A stretch of DNA of 64,000 bases from Dipteronia dyeriana. Its lineage: Eukaryota > Streptophyta > Magnoliopsida > Sapindales > Sapindaceae. Where the stretch lies: contig CM065303.1 in assembly GCA_032871835.1 (NCBI GenBank), positions 53,358,597-53,422,596 of the forward strand, in the 5' to 3' direction. Of the stretch, positions 24,313 through 35,000 are shown piece after piece (within the stretch, counting starts at the first letter, position 1; the number at the start of each line of letters is the position of its first letter). Made by a program: the position numbers and the translations under genes. The notes below the pieces were generated by a model. It did no database searches, was not told where the DNA came from, and was given only the letters and a program-made list of their open reading frames with translations.

Positions 24313-24592
24313 TTAATGTGGTTTTCCAATCAGTGCGTACTGATATAACTTATATCAGTACATTGTATGTGGACCATTGATTATGGAGAAGTTTTGACAA
24401 ATGCACACACTTTATAATATAAATTTTAAAGTCAATGCGCACTGATATAAATTCGTCAGTGTGTTGGATGTGGACCATCAGATTTATATACTTTGACTCA
24501 AAGTGTATAAACTTGTCAAAACTTCATTATAATCAATTGTCCACATACAACAAACTGATATAAGTTAAATCAATACCCACTGACAGAAAAAA
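24313..24592. mobile_element. Palindromic MITE, copy 2
   Basis: A single-unit relative of the 23650 element: the same CAGTGCGTACTGATATAACT end, a GTGGACCAT core and an inverted right arm ending near CCCACTGACAG. Confidence 0.65.
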
Positions 24593-24595
24593 AAA

Positions 24596-24630
<35 letters not shown>

Positions 24631-25319
24631 ATCATAAAATAATAGGTTTTTTTTTAATTTTGATGTGGTTGCAACACGTGGCAATCATAAATATTATTAT
24701 TATTATTTATTTTTTAATCATATAATAATAATCTTTTTCCTACTTTTGATATGATTGTGACACGTGATAATCATAAATGTTATTAATTTTTTTAATATAT
24801 CACATATAATCATATCATATCATATCATATCATATTATATATAATAATATAATAACAATTTTTCCTACTTTTGATGTGATTACGACATGTGGCATCATAT
24901 GATATCATATATAATAATAGAATAATAGAATAATAGAATAATAGAATTTTTTTCTACTTTTGATGGGGTTGTTACACGTGTTAATCATAAATATTTTTAA
25001 TTTTTAATTTTATAATATATAATATAAATGATAATATATATATATATATTAATAATATAATTTTACGTGGCAATTAAAAATATTAAATACTATACATATA
25101 AAGAAAATCATATATAATAATATAATAATATACTTTTTTCTACTTCTGGTGTGGTTGTGATACGTGTCAATCATAAATATATTTAATTTTCATTTTTTTA
25201 ATATATCATATAATGATAATTATATAATGATAATTATATACCATATATAATATAATAATAATAGAATTTTACGTGGTAATCATAAATATTAAATACTATT
25301 AAATTTATACATACAAAAA

Positions 25320-25321
<2 letters not shown>

Positions 25322-25378
<57 letters not shown>
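25322..25378. repeat. (TA)n microsatellite
   Basis: About 28 TA units. Shorter tracts at 25628-25650 and 25903-25923 precede related GAGTAATNCTACTTTGTC sequences. Confidence 0.9.
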
Positions 25379-25381
<3 letters not shown>

Positions 25382-25923
25382 TAATACTACTTTATCCAAA
25401 TTTAATGTCCAAATGCAATACTCAAGCCAATTCATTTAGATTTTTTTTTACTTTTGATGTGGTTGCGACACGTGACAATCTTAAATGTTTTTAATTTTTT
25501 AATTTTTTTTTAATATATCATATAATAATAATAATAATTATATATCTTATATAATATAATAAAAATATAATTTTACATGGCAATCATAAATATTAAATAC
25601 TTTTAAATTTATACATATAAAAAAAACATATATATATATATATATATATAAGTAATTCTACTTTGTCAAAGTTTGATGTCCAAATCTAGTGTCTCAGTAA
25701 CGTGGTAACACTTAAGATATAATCAAATATAATAATATAACAATAGACTTTTTCTACTTTTGATGTGGTTGCAATACGTGACAATCATAAATGTTTTTAA
25801 TTTTATTTTTTTAATATATCATATATAATCTATTAATAATATAATTTTACGTAACAATCATAAATATTAAATACTATTGAATTTATACATATTAAAAAAT
25901 CATATATATATATATATATATAT

Positions 25924-26084
25924 GAGTAATGCTACTTTGTCTAAATTTAGTGTCAAAATCTGGTGTCCAAATTATATGGCAACACTCAAGTCCATAAATT
26001 AGATTATATTTTTATGATTTAAATGAATTAACCGGAGTGTTCACACATCATTTGGGTACCAAATTTGGACAAAGTAACATTAAT
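25924..26084. mobile_element. Short MITE between (TA)n tracts
   Basis: Left end GAGTAATGCTACTTTGTCTA and the complement of the right end (TGGACAAAGTAACATTA) form terminal inverted repeats of about 50 bp. Partial copies of the left end occur at 25379 and 25652. About 160 bp with no coding sequence. Confidence 0.6.
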
Positions 26085-26370
26085 ATATATATAAAAATAT
26101 ATATATAAGGCTCGAAAAATAAATGTCACTATTTCAAAGGGGTGTTGTGCAAATATCACCAGTTTAGTAATGTAAGTTTAAAATGCATCATTTAACGTAA
26201 AGATACGAGAATACCCCGAAAAAATTGAAAAAGAGAGAAAGTTATCGTTTTGTGAGTCTGAGAAAAGCAACAGTGAGAAATAAACCGACGACAACGAAAT
26301 CGACGGCGAGGAAATCGACAGCTTATTGATCGGAACGGGAATACAGTACATTTTGCAGCGATCGACAGAG

Positions 26371-27549
26371 GTAAGTTCAGTTTGTTTTATTTATCGATTT
26401 GTTGTTGATAACTTATCATTGCATTTTAGACTTGTTCTGTTGATTGAAATTGTAGATTAGGGTTTACAATGGTTGTGGTTTTGGTTTAGGTTTGAAATGA
26501 GGTTGAATATGTTATGAGGAAGATGAAATTGCGGTATCAAGAAATATTTTTTATATATAAATAATAAATCGAGAATATTTCAAGCGAAATCGAGGAAATA
26601 TTAATGAAAGATTCGAGGAAATTTTTCATACGATCGAGATTATTTCTCAAAGGATCGAGAACATTTAAAAAGCATCGAGAATATTTTTAAATGATTGAGA
26701 AATTGTTTTAAATGATGGAGAATGTTTTCCTAACGATCGAGAATGTTTTTCAAAGTGATCGAGCTTTTGTTAAATGATCGAGAAGATTTTTCAAAGAATC
26801 GATGGGTTTTTCAAAGGATCGAGACTTTTTTCAATGGATCGAGAATTTTTTTAAACGATCGAGAATGTTTTTTAAAGGATCAAGATTTTTTAAAATGATC
26901 GAGAAGAGAAGATTTTTTATCGAATCGAGAAAATTTATCAAAGAATCGAGAGGGTTTTAAAAGTATCGAGACTATTTTCAAAGGATCGAGATTTTTTTCA
27001 AACGATCGAGAATGTTTTTGAAAGGGTCTAGATTTTATAAAATGATCGAGAAGATTTTTCAAAGAATCGAGCGGTTATTCAAAGGATCGAGACTATTTTC
27101 AAAGGATCAGGAATTTTTTTCTAACGATCGAGAATGTTTTTGAAAGGGTCGAGATTTTTTAAAATGATCGATAAGATTTTCAAAAAAATTGACAGGTTTT
27201 TCAAAGGATCGAGAATGTTTATAAACGATCGAGAATATTTTTGAAATGGTCGAGATTTTATAAAATGACCGAGAAGAATTTTCAATGAATCGAGAGGTTT
27301 TTCAAAGGATCGAGACTAATTTGAAAGGATCGAGACTATTTGCAAAGGATCGATACATTTTTCAAAGGATCGAGACATTTTTCAAAGGATCGAGAACTTT
27401 TACAAAGGATCGAGAACTTTTGTAAAGGATCGAGAACTTTTGTAAAGGATCGAGAATATTTTCAAAGTATCGAGATTTTGTTTCAAACGATCGAGAATAT
27501 TTTATAATTTTTTACAGTTTATTGATGTATTGTTTCTGTGACATTACAG
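26371..27549 (+). other. Predicted first intron of the Ulp1-type gene
   Basis: A consensus donor GAG|GTAAGTTC at 26371 and an acceptor TTACAG|ATG ending at 27549 predict an 1.18-kb leader intron that contains the whole left GATCGAG array. An intron in the leader just before the ATG is inferred from splice consensus only. Confidence 0.5.
26575..27500 (+). repeat. GATCGAG array, left
   Basis: About 35 imperfect copies of a 25-30 bp unit, typically AAAGGATCGAGAATGTTTTT. Spacing is irregular. Several TCGA cores are mutated to TTGA or TCAA. It lies in the predicted leader intron of the Ulp1-type gene. Confidence 0.9.
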
Positions 27550-30500
27550 ATGACGAGCAGTTTGAAGGAATTGCTTAAAACTCTAGAGGGAGATTGGTTC
27601 AAGGGAAAATTGACCCTACACAACCATTTTAAAGCTCTCGCCCGTATAGACGATGCACTTAACCGGGTCCCTGAAGAGTTTGCGGTTGAGGATCAGCGTC
27701 GGTTCATGGCCTCCTGTTTTAGGAATTTCATATCGATACACCGGGAGCTGAAGTTTTTGGGTGGTGTTATTCATCAGCTGGTGTTACGGGAGTTGGACCA
27801 TGACGGACCGACAGATGAGATACGGTTCTTGTTAGGGAACCACATGGTCAGGTTTTCGAATGTGGAATTTAACCTCATCACCCGATTACGTTTTGGAGTT
27901 GTACCGGACACGAGTATGTATGTTGCAGTTGAGAATGACATACATCAATGGTACTTTCCTGCACATGATGAGGTATCGTTGGATGACTTGAGGGTTGTTC
28001 TTACCCGCAGAGAGTTTGAACAAGCGTACGATGCTGTGAAGTTGTGTCTCATTTACATGTTGAACTGGATATTGATGGGGGTGGACGAGAGATTGAAGAT
28101 TCCAGTTTGACAGTTTCGGTTGGTAGAGAACATCAATGCCGTCGATGCGTTCCCGTGGGGTACCCACGTCTATAGGCATTCTATATTTTCATTCAAGCAT
28201 GCGTTACCGTGACGTCCTGAGGAAAGACGCCAGCAGTCACCGGGCGATGTTAGACATTCCGTGGAGGGGTACAACATCTACAGTCTATCACACGCCCTTT
28301 TGGTAAGAAATTTGATTTCCAACATGTACATTACATTTCTAATCCATTTTTTTTATATAACTGTACTTTTCTTTGATGCGGATATTTTCTTTCAAGGTGA
28401 TCCCCCAACTGGGCGTCGATTTCAGAACTCGAAGGGTTACAGACCTTTGTCCTTGTATGTTGAAGTGTGAGTTGACGAACCAACCCAAAGGGAAGAAGCT
28501 TGACAAGATTTTAGTGTTAGGGTAATTAATTTATTTGTTAACCGTATGTTATATTACTTACTAGAAGTAACAATGACATTCATCTAACTACGCTTTCAGA
28601 TGTCTGTGAGGACGAAAATCGTGCCCACAACAGCTGAGGCGATGGCACCGTACTTTGCAGACCTAAGTGAGGGGGGAGCCCGTATGTGCAGGACGACAGG
28701 GTTCACCTTCCTACTGTCCCTAATCCGACTACAAGTGCAGTTCGTCCCGATGAGAAGGGTAAGGGTTCAACTACAAGTGCATGTCCAGATTTCAGTGGCA
28801 TGGACACTGGCGGATCTTCACCGTCTCCTCAATGAGTGAGACTTAGAAAGGTTCGGTTTACCACGCCAGGAAATGGTATCGATACAGGGGATTCCCGTGC
28901 AGACGTTGCACTTGATGGGGAGGTAAGTTGAGATGATAGTTTTTTTTTTACTGGATGACGCGTGGTTGTTTTAGTATTAACAATGTTGCATGATTTCAGG
29001 CCCGTTTAGAATAGCACTTGAACGAGTTACGTGAAGCCCTCCGAAAGAGTGAGGATGATAGACAACAATAGCACCGAGAGTTTCTGGAGTTGATCCGAAA
29101 GAGCGAGGAGGATCGACAACAACAACATAGGGAGTTGCTTGCATTGATCGGGGGCTTTTAAGGCTTCAGGCCGCATATGTATGAGCATACACAGGATCCA
29201 CATATCGGAGGGGCAGATCTGGAGAATGGGGCTCAGTCTCCCCCTTCTCCTCCCCCTCCGAGCGAGCAGCCGGCCCCCCTTCCTCTTATAGCGTTCGCAT
29301 ACTCCCTCTCCACCTCAGAGCGAGCAGCAGGCTCCCCCTCCACCACCTAGCGAGGAGCTGGCTCCCCCTCCACCATCTAGCGAGGAGTAAGCCCCCCCTC
29401 CACCAACGACCGAGCAGCAGGCTCCCCATCCCCCTCCCCCTCCATTGACTAACGAGCAGCAGGCTTCCCCTCATCCTCCACCTCCGAGCGAGGAGCCGCC
29501 CCCTCATCCCCCTCGGAGCGAGGAGCAAGCACCTCATCCACCTCCCCTAGAACAGTCGACCCCCCATCCCCTTCGAAGAGAGGAGCATGTGCCCCCTCTG
29601 CCACCTCCCCTGGAGCAGCAGGCTCCCCCTCCCCCGTCTTCATCTCAGCATACCCCAGCGGGGGGAGTTCGACAGCAGAGGCGTGTACTGAAGCGCGGTT
29701 GGCAGTTGCTTAGCCCGGACACGGATCTGTGCTGACATTAGAGGGCGAGGGTAATACTAGAGGGACCTGAGCATGTATATAATCCCTAAAGACTGGTGGA
29801 CGGTGACCAGTTAAAGGCTTACCGAGCCTTCAAGAAGAACATAAACGGGGAACTGTAAGTAATTTCTTTGTTATTTAGGTGGCAGTTTTTCTTCTAATGC
29901 ATCATATAAATGTGTAGCTGATGGAACATTAATGCAGACGTGATGTTGATTTGCTCGCGTCGGTTGATGCTGCATGGTTCCATCTGTTGCAGACCAACTT
30001 CATGGATATTGATGATGAGGTACGTGGGACCGTACCGTAAATTTTGTTTATAGTATTTATTTTAGATGTGTAAACCTCATAACATATCTTTACGTGTTTA
30101 TATTACCAGCATATGGACGCGTACCTCCATATCCTTCGGAAGCGTCAACGGGCTTTCCCGAATGTGTACAGTCAGATGGTCAACATATTGGACTCGCAAT
30201 TTTTTATAAGTATTGAAATTAGTAATGATTACGCATGCTTGTACATTTGTATGGAAAACAGTAATAACTTTGAGTTTGTGTTTCTACAGTCATTTATGGA
30301 GTACCAGTACAGGAAAATGATGCCTCGTGATTCTCATGGGGAGATCACCCCGAGGCGTTGGAATCTTTTGAGGTCGTTGTGGAAGGATGACGACCTTACG
30401 ACGGTGCTTGGGGGTGCCCCGAATGGATGTCGTTCGTGGCACGAGGTTGACATGGTAAGTGTTAATTGACATGGTTTGCAATTTTATATATAGTTGTCTT

Positions 30501-31040
30501 TATACATCCTAACACATGTTGTTTACGTTTATAGGTTCTGATACCATACAACATTGGGCGGCAACATTGGCTATTGGTAACTGTGAACCTCACATGTGGG
30601 AAGATGTTCATAGTCGACCCCTGGAGACAGGAGGTCCCAGCTCATATCCGGAAGCAGCAGGTAGCCCCATTGCTCTACTTTGAGCCCTCGATGTTGAATC
30701 ATGCTGGGTTTCATACTGCACGACCGGCTGGACTTAAGAAATTTGAGAAAACAAGTAAGTTGTTTGATGTCAGCCTGGTGTCGGAAAAACATGTCTCCCA
30801 GCAAAAGAAATCATAGGACATTTCGTAATAGTAACTTTAAAATTATATTATTATAAACATAATATTTTATTAACGCATTTTAATGTATCAAACTGCAGGG
30901 TTAATTGTGGTCCCCATACGTTGAGATTGATCGAGTACTTATTGGCGGACATAAAGGATTTTGATTGGTCGGAAGACGATATGGGGATCATTCGGGAGAA
31001 AATGGCCGTTGAAATATTTACAAACTTCCAGCCCGTTTAG
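27550..31040 (+). pseudogene. DUF1985 / Ulp1-type cysteine protease of a MULE, broken
   Basis: A family C48 (SUMO-protease-like) gene of the type carried by KI-MULEs. The first exon (27550-28302) encodes a DUF1985-like domain (LRFGVVPD, then AFPWG) interrupted by TGA at 28108 and 28210. Further exons predicted by splice sites are 28397-28521, 28600-28922, 29000-29854 (Pro/Glu-rich PPSEEPPPHPP repeats, frameshifted, with TAG stops near 29010 and 29068), 29938-30019, 30110-30210, 30290-30454, 30535-30800 and 30899-31040. The protease domain keeps its likely triad: His in RQHWLLV, Asp in FIVDPW, Cys in VNCGPHTLRLIEYLL, then stop at 31038. The donor before the last exon is not consensus. Stops sit upstream of an intact protease end. 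Role in transposition is unknown in the family. Confidence 0.8.
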
Positions 31041-31316
31041 ATTTATGTAGTTATTCATTTGTATACGTACCAATTATTTTGTATATTTACAAATTCTTTT
31101 GTATATGTACCAATTGTTTTGTATATTTACCAATTATTTTGTATATGTCCCAATTTTTTTTGTATATTTACCAATTCTTTTGTACAAAAATGTTTACATA
31201 TGTATATATACAAATAATATTTAAATACAACTGCATTTCAGTCTCAAATCAAATTTAAATACAATTGAATTATAGTTAATGAACAAGTCATACGAGTTCA
31301 AATTATCACAATGTCA
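31041..31316. other. Convergent intergenic spacer with Thr/Phe-like AT repeats
   Basis: The 275 bp between the two MULE genes hold about five imperfect copies of TACCAATTCTTTTGTATAT (31066-31185), probably the shared 3' untranslated region of the convergent genes. Confidence 0.5.
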
Positions 31317-33513
31317 TTATTTGCCAGCCTGCTTCACTGAGAATATGTTCCAGTCAACTGGATTAACGGTCATAAAATTGCACTTATCAACACGTTTGAG
31401 GATCACAAGATGTGTTGCGTCGGTCAACTGATGACGCATGGATTGTGCAGCCCTATACCTATCGTGAAACTAACGTTATAACATATTCCTAATGAACTCT
31501 TCCAAAGTCAACATATGCAGTTGCCATGCAAATTTAAGGCATGAGTTGATGCATTCTGCAGCATTTGTTGTCATGACCCTATACCTTCTGTCGGGGCAGT
31601 GTACACGGGACCACTTATGTGGACCGATATCAATTACATATTCATATGCATTCAGGTGCAAGTTTCGTAACTCTTCCATGTGCCGGTTATATTGCAACTC
31701 GGTGTATGCTCGGACTGCTTTGTCCATTATTGTGACAACATCCTTTCTATGATATCGTTTCTTAATATTTTCATAAAAGTGCCAGCAACATATGGTATGG
31801 GTGGCATAAGGGAACACTTTAGAAATCACTGCTTCAATGCTTGCATGTCAATCAGAAATGAAAACCAAATCATTTATATGGTTGAGGGCATCTTTCAAGC
31901 AATCCAAAAACCACTCCCATGATAGGTTGTTTTCCGAGTCAACGTACCCAAAAGCAATTGGATAAACCTGTTCATTCCCATCTTGTGCAGTTGCAACAAA
32001 TATTGTGCCCCTGAATCTACCCTTTAAATAGGTACCATCAACGGCAATAATTGGACGCATACACCTCTGGAATCCTGACTGAGGCACCCAATGACATGAA
32101 AAAGTATAGGAATTCACCATTTTTATCGTACTGTAAGTTAGTAATCATTCCGGGATTTTGTTGTTCCAACACGTAACCGAATGATGGCAGCAGTTGGAAG
32201 CTTTCCTCATGCGTTCCATAGGTCAGTGACAATGCATAATCAAGGGCTTGATGTGCCTTACTGTACATTATTTGGATGCCATACATTGTTTTCATGTCGG
32301 CGATTATGTCCTTCGGATGCATTAGTCGACCATCTTCTTGCTGCAATCTAGGTGCAACCACTTCTCAAATTATGACTGCACTGGCTTGTAGATGGCGGCG
32401 GTGAATCTCCTCCAACGGACAAATGTGTTCGTTGTTAAAACCTCTTACTTGAAAGTATGTCGCTTCATCTCTCCTAACCGCTCTTAACTTCCACGTACAG
32501 TTGTCCATCAAACAAACTAGATGTAATGTTGTCTTATTCGTTCTTTTCACTTTCCACTCGAAGTTATGCCGCATTGCAAAATACCCAGCCAATCTCTTCA
32601 AATCCTTTTTAGTAGAAAAAAATTGACCTTTATATATCATGTTGGTAGGTTCATCTTCTACCAAGTTTCTGCTTCCACCCAAACCAAACGAGTATGATTC
32701 TGCTCCTGGAATAACCCACGTTCTGGCATTCTCAGAATCAGCTGGAGTTACATCAGGTCGAACCTCAGATGTCTCAGCTATATGTACTTTAGTGGAACTA
32801 CATCTGTGTACATGTCTTGCACGACTTTCCCTTTCGAACGGTTCTTCATCTTCCTCATTGTTCGCTACATTATGTACCGGATGCAAATTTGGCTGATTAG
32901 CCACCTCATGGATTGGTAAGTTATGAGGTTCATTGTTCCGCTCATTGTCCATGTCATTGTACATCTCATTGTATTGGTGGTTATACTGCCCAAAATTCAT
33001 TTCAATATGACAACCGAAATCATCGTCCAATTGAGCTCCAACTATATCACCATGGTCGGCTACTTCCGGTGGGACACCACATAGGTTTTCCCTGTCGTCA
33101 ATCCCACTTCTTTTTGTGAACAAGTGGTTGCTTCCGCCTGAAGATCGAAAATGTTGGGTGTTATCATGAGGAGGGATTTCTTCACCTATGACACCTCATG
33201 CAACCCTCTCAATTAAACTGACACATACTTGAAGGATCACCCTATCTTCCCCTAGCATAAACAAAACATCGTTGTCATTTCTTATAAATGTGCGATATGT
33301 TGTCCAGGGAACGATTGATATAGATTGTAGATCATCAATGTATTTGTTCACATCGTACTTCACAACGGTTTGTACGATCGACACTAGCTCTTCGTAAGTC
33401 ATATTTCTGGACACATACATTCCTTGGTTATCGAAACCAAGAAACTTCTGACTTCCATCAGGTAATTGCTCTCATCGACCGTTGTAAGATAATACTAATC
33501 TAACTCGATCCAT
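31317..33513 (-). pseudogene. MURA-type MULE transposase, broken, SWIM finger missing
   Basis: Read from ATG at 33513: an N-terminal domain, an acidic Asn/Glu-rich linker, the MuDR-type DNA-binding domain (FSTKKDLKRLAGYFAMRHNF to FNNEHIC, about 32630-32400), and the MULE catalytic domain with the first Asp in IIAVDGTYLKG, the second in VFISD and the Glu in NAAECINS. In-frame stops are TGA at 33472, 33196, 32365 and 31848, TAA at 31476 and a TAG just after. A frameshift lies near 32100. The frame ends at 31317 before the CxCxxFxxxxxPCxH SWIM zinc finger that normally follows. It therefore cannot make a full transposase. Nothing suggests an alternative start. Confidence 0.88.
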
Positions 33514-33639
33514 TGTCTTGTGAAAATCATCATCACAAACAATTATTAACAAATAAAAAAAATACTTTTACAAGTACTAATAATTACAAAAATTTCTCAA
33601 CTGTAACGGATCGACAACATGTTCTTCGGAATCGAGCTT

Positions 33640-34200
33640 CTTTTGTAATTGATTGATAACATTTGCAAACGGATCGAACTTTTTGGAAAGGGATCGAGAA
33701 CATTTTCTAAGTGATTGAGCTTTTTTCAAATGGATCAAGTACTTTTTATAAGGGATCGAGAACTTTTTCAAGGGTTCAAGAATAATTTACAACGGATCGA
33801 GAACTTTTATAACGGTTCGATTCGAGAACTTTTATCGAGAATATTTGTCAAATTATCGAGAACTTTTATCAAGGGATCGAGAACTTTTAATAAGGGAACG
33901 AGAACTTTTTCTAAGGGATCGAGAACATTTCTAACGGTTCGAGAACTTTTTTAAGGGATCAAGAACTTTTATCAAGGGATCAAGAACTTTTATCAAGGGA
34001 TCGAGAACAATTTCTAAGGGACCGAGAACTTTTTTAAGGGATCGATAACGTTTTTAAGGAATCGAGATTATTTGTCAAATTATCGAGAACTTTTATAACG
34101 GTTCGAGAACTTTTATCCAGGGATCGAGAACTTTTCCTAAGGGATCGAGCATTTTTTTGTCGAACAATTTTTTCAAATAATCGAGCTTTTTTCAAACTAA
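33640..34200 (+). repeat. GATCGAG array, right
   Basis: About 20 copies of AAGGGATCGAGAACTTTT and variants, in the same strand orientation as the left array rather than inverted. It lies just upstream of the transposase start at 33513 (minus strand), so it would sit in that gene's promoter or leader. Confidence 0.9.
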
Positions 34201-34612
34201 ACAAGAGCTCGTTCCAATACAAAATAAGCTCGATTCATCTTTAAACATTCTCGGTGACATAAGAAAAAAGCACGGATGTTTTCCATTTTCATACATTCTA
34301 GTGCAGAATCTGAAATGGATACATTGTTATCGATGAATGAATACATTGTTAACACACACATAAATGAATGCAAAATATCTGAAATGCATAAAAGAATTTT
34401 AAGTGAAGATTATAAATATTTATTACCTTCTACTGCAGAATCTGGAGAGAGATAACTTTTTTAGAGACAAAGTCAAGTTTTTTGAGGAGATACCAACGAG
34501 TCCAGAAAGTTGCTTTTAAAAAATTAAAGTTTAGGGGCAATTTAGATAGTTCACCATAATATGTGTCTTTTAAAATTAAGTTATTAAATGAGTGACATCA
34601 TTACAACACACC

Positions 34613-34800
34613 TTATATATATATATATTATAATAAAGTTGACCCTCATAACACCACATGCGGCCGTAAAAGAGCTTTAGTCTTAAATTTTTTATGTTAA
34701 TTTATTTATTTATATAATATAATAAATAGTAAGATGAATAGGTTTGGCCTTAACTTCTTATTAATTAGTTATTAATATATATATATATATATATACCGGA
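34613..34800. other. Helitron-5'-like sequence
   Basis: AAAGTTGACCCTCATAACACC followed by GCGGCCGTAAAAGAGCTTTA (34633-34680) parallels 16127-16170 (AAAGTTAACCC.. GAGAGAGCTTTA). No matching CTAG hairpin end was located downstream, so it may be a truncated terminus. Confidence 0.3.
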
Positions 34801-34880
34801 CTCTTTGTAGATTGTTTTTTTTTTTTTTAGTTCAGAGCACAAGTCATGATTTTTCTCATTGCACAATCATAATTGCAACA

Positions 34881-35000
34881 AATACCTTTTATCAATACAG
34901 CAGTCTCGAAATTTCAATCTTGTATATTGCTACAAATCTAAATACCTTTTATCAATACAGCAGTCTCGAAATGTCAATCTTGTATATTGCTACAAATCTA
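34881..35000. repeat. 60-bp tandem duplication
   Basis: Two head-to-tail copies of 60 bp (34881-34940, 34941-35000), differing at two or three positions (start AATACCTTTTATCAATACAG). Confidence 0.9.

Larger units (their letters stand above)
24200..25920. repeat. Irregular tandem repeat with CACGTG-type cores
   Basis: About nine copies of TTTTGATGTGGTTGCGACACG.. followed by CAATCATAAAT, spaced 80-300 bp (around 24220, 24310, 24655, 24740, 24880, 24955, 25140, 25440, 25755). Several keep an intact CACGTG or ACACGTG. The spacers are (TA)n and AATAAT-rich. No coding sequence. Confidence 0.65.
26107..34612. mobile_element. Large KI-MULE-like transposon with Ulp1 protease and MURA transposase
   Basis: An 8.5-kb element bounded by diverged inverted ends (left GTTTAGTAATGTAAGTTTAA, right complement ATTTAATAACTTAATTTTAA, continuing into ATTATGGTGA-type sequence) that also bound the small derivative at 18623. 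It carries a plus-strand DUF1985/Ulp1-type protease gene and a convergent minus-strand MURA-type transposase pseudogene. This combination is known from plant KI-MULEs (Kaonashi) and related CUMULE elements. Arrays of a GATCGAG unit lie near both ends. Both outer ends run into (TA)n, so a 9-bp target duplication cannot be read. The element is dead in cis because the transposase is broken. Confidence 0.8.

Noticed and set aside
26575..27500. CRISPR-like regular repeat array
   Set aside because: Units are degenerate with irregular T-rich spacers, in a plant nuclear transposon with no cas genes. It is a tandem repeat, not a CRISPR.
29286..29735. Arg/Leu-rich ORFs on the minus strand opposite the Pro/Glu-rich region
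   Set aside because: They are antisense shadows of the low-complexity linker of the Ulp1-type gene.
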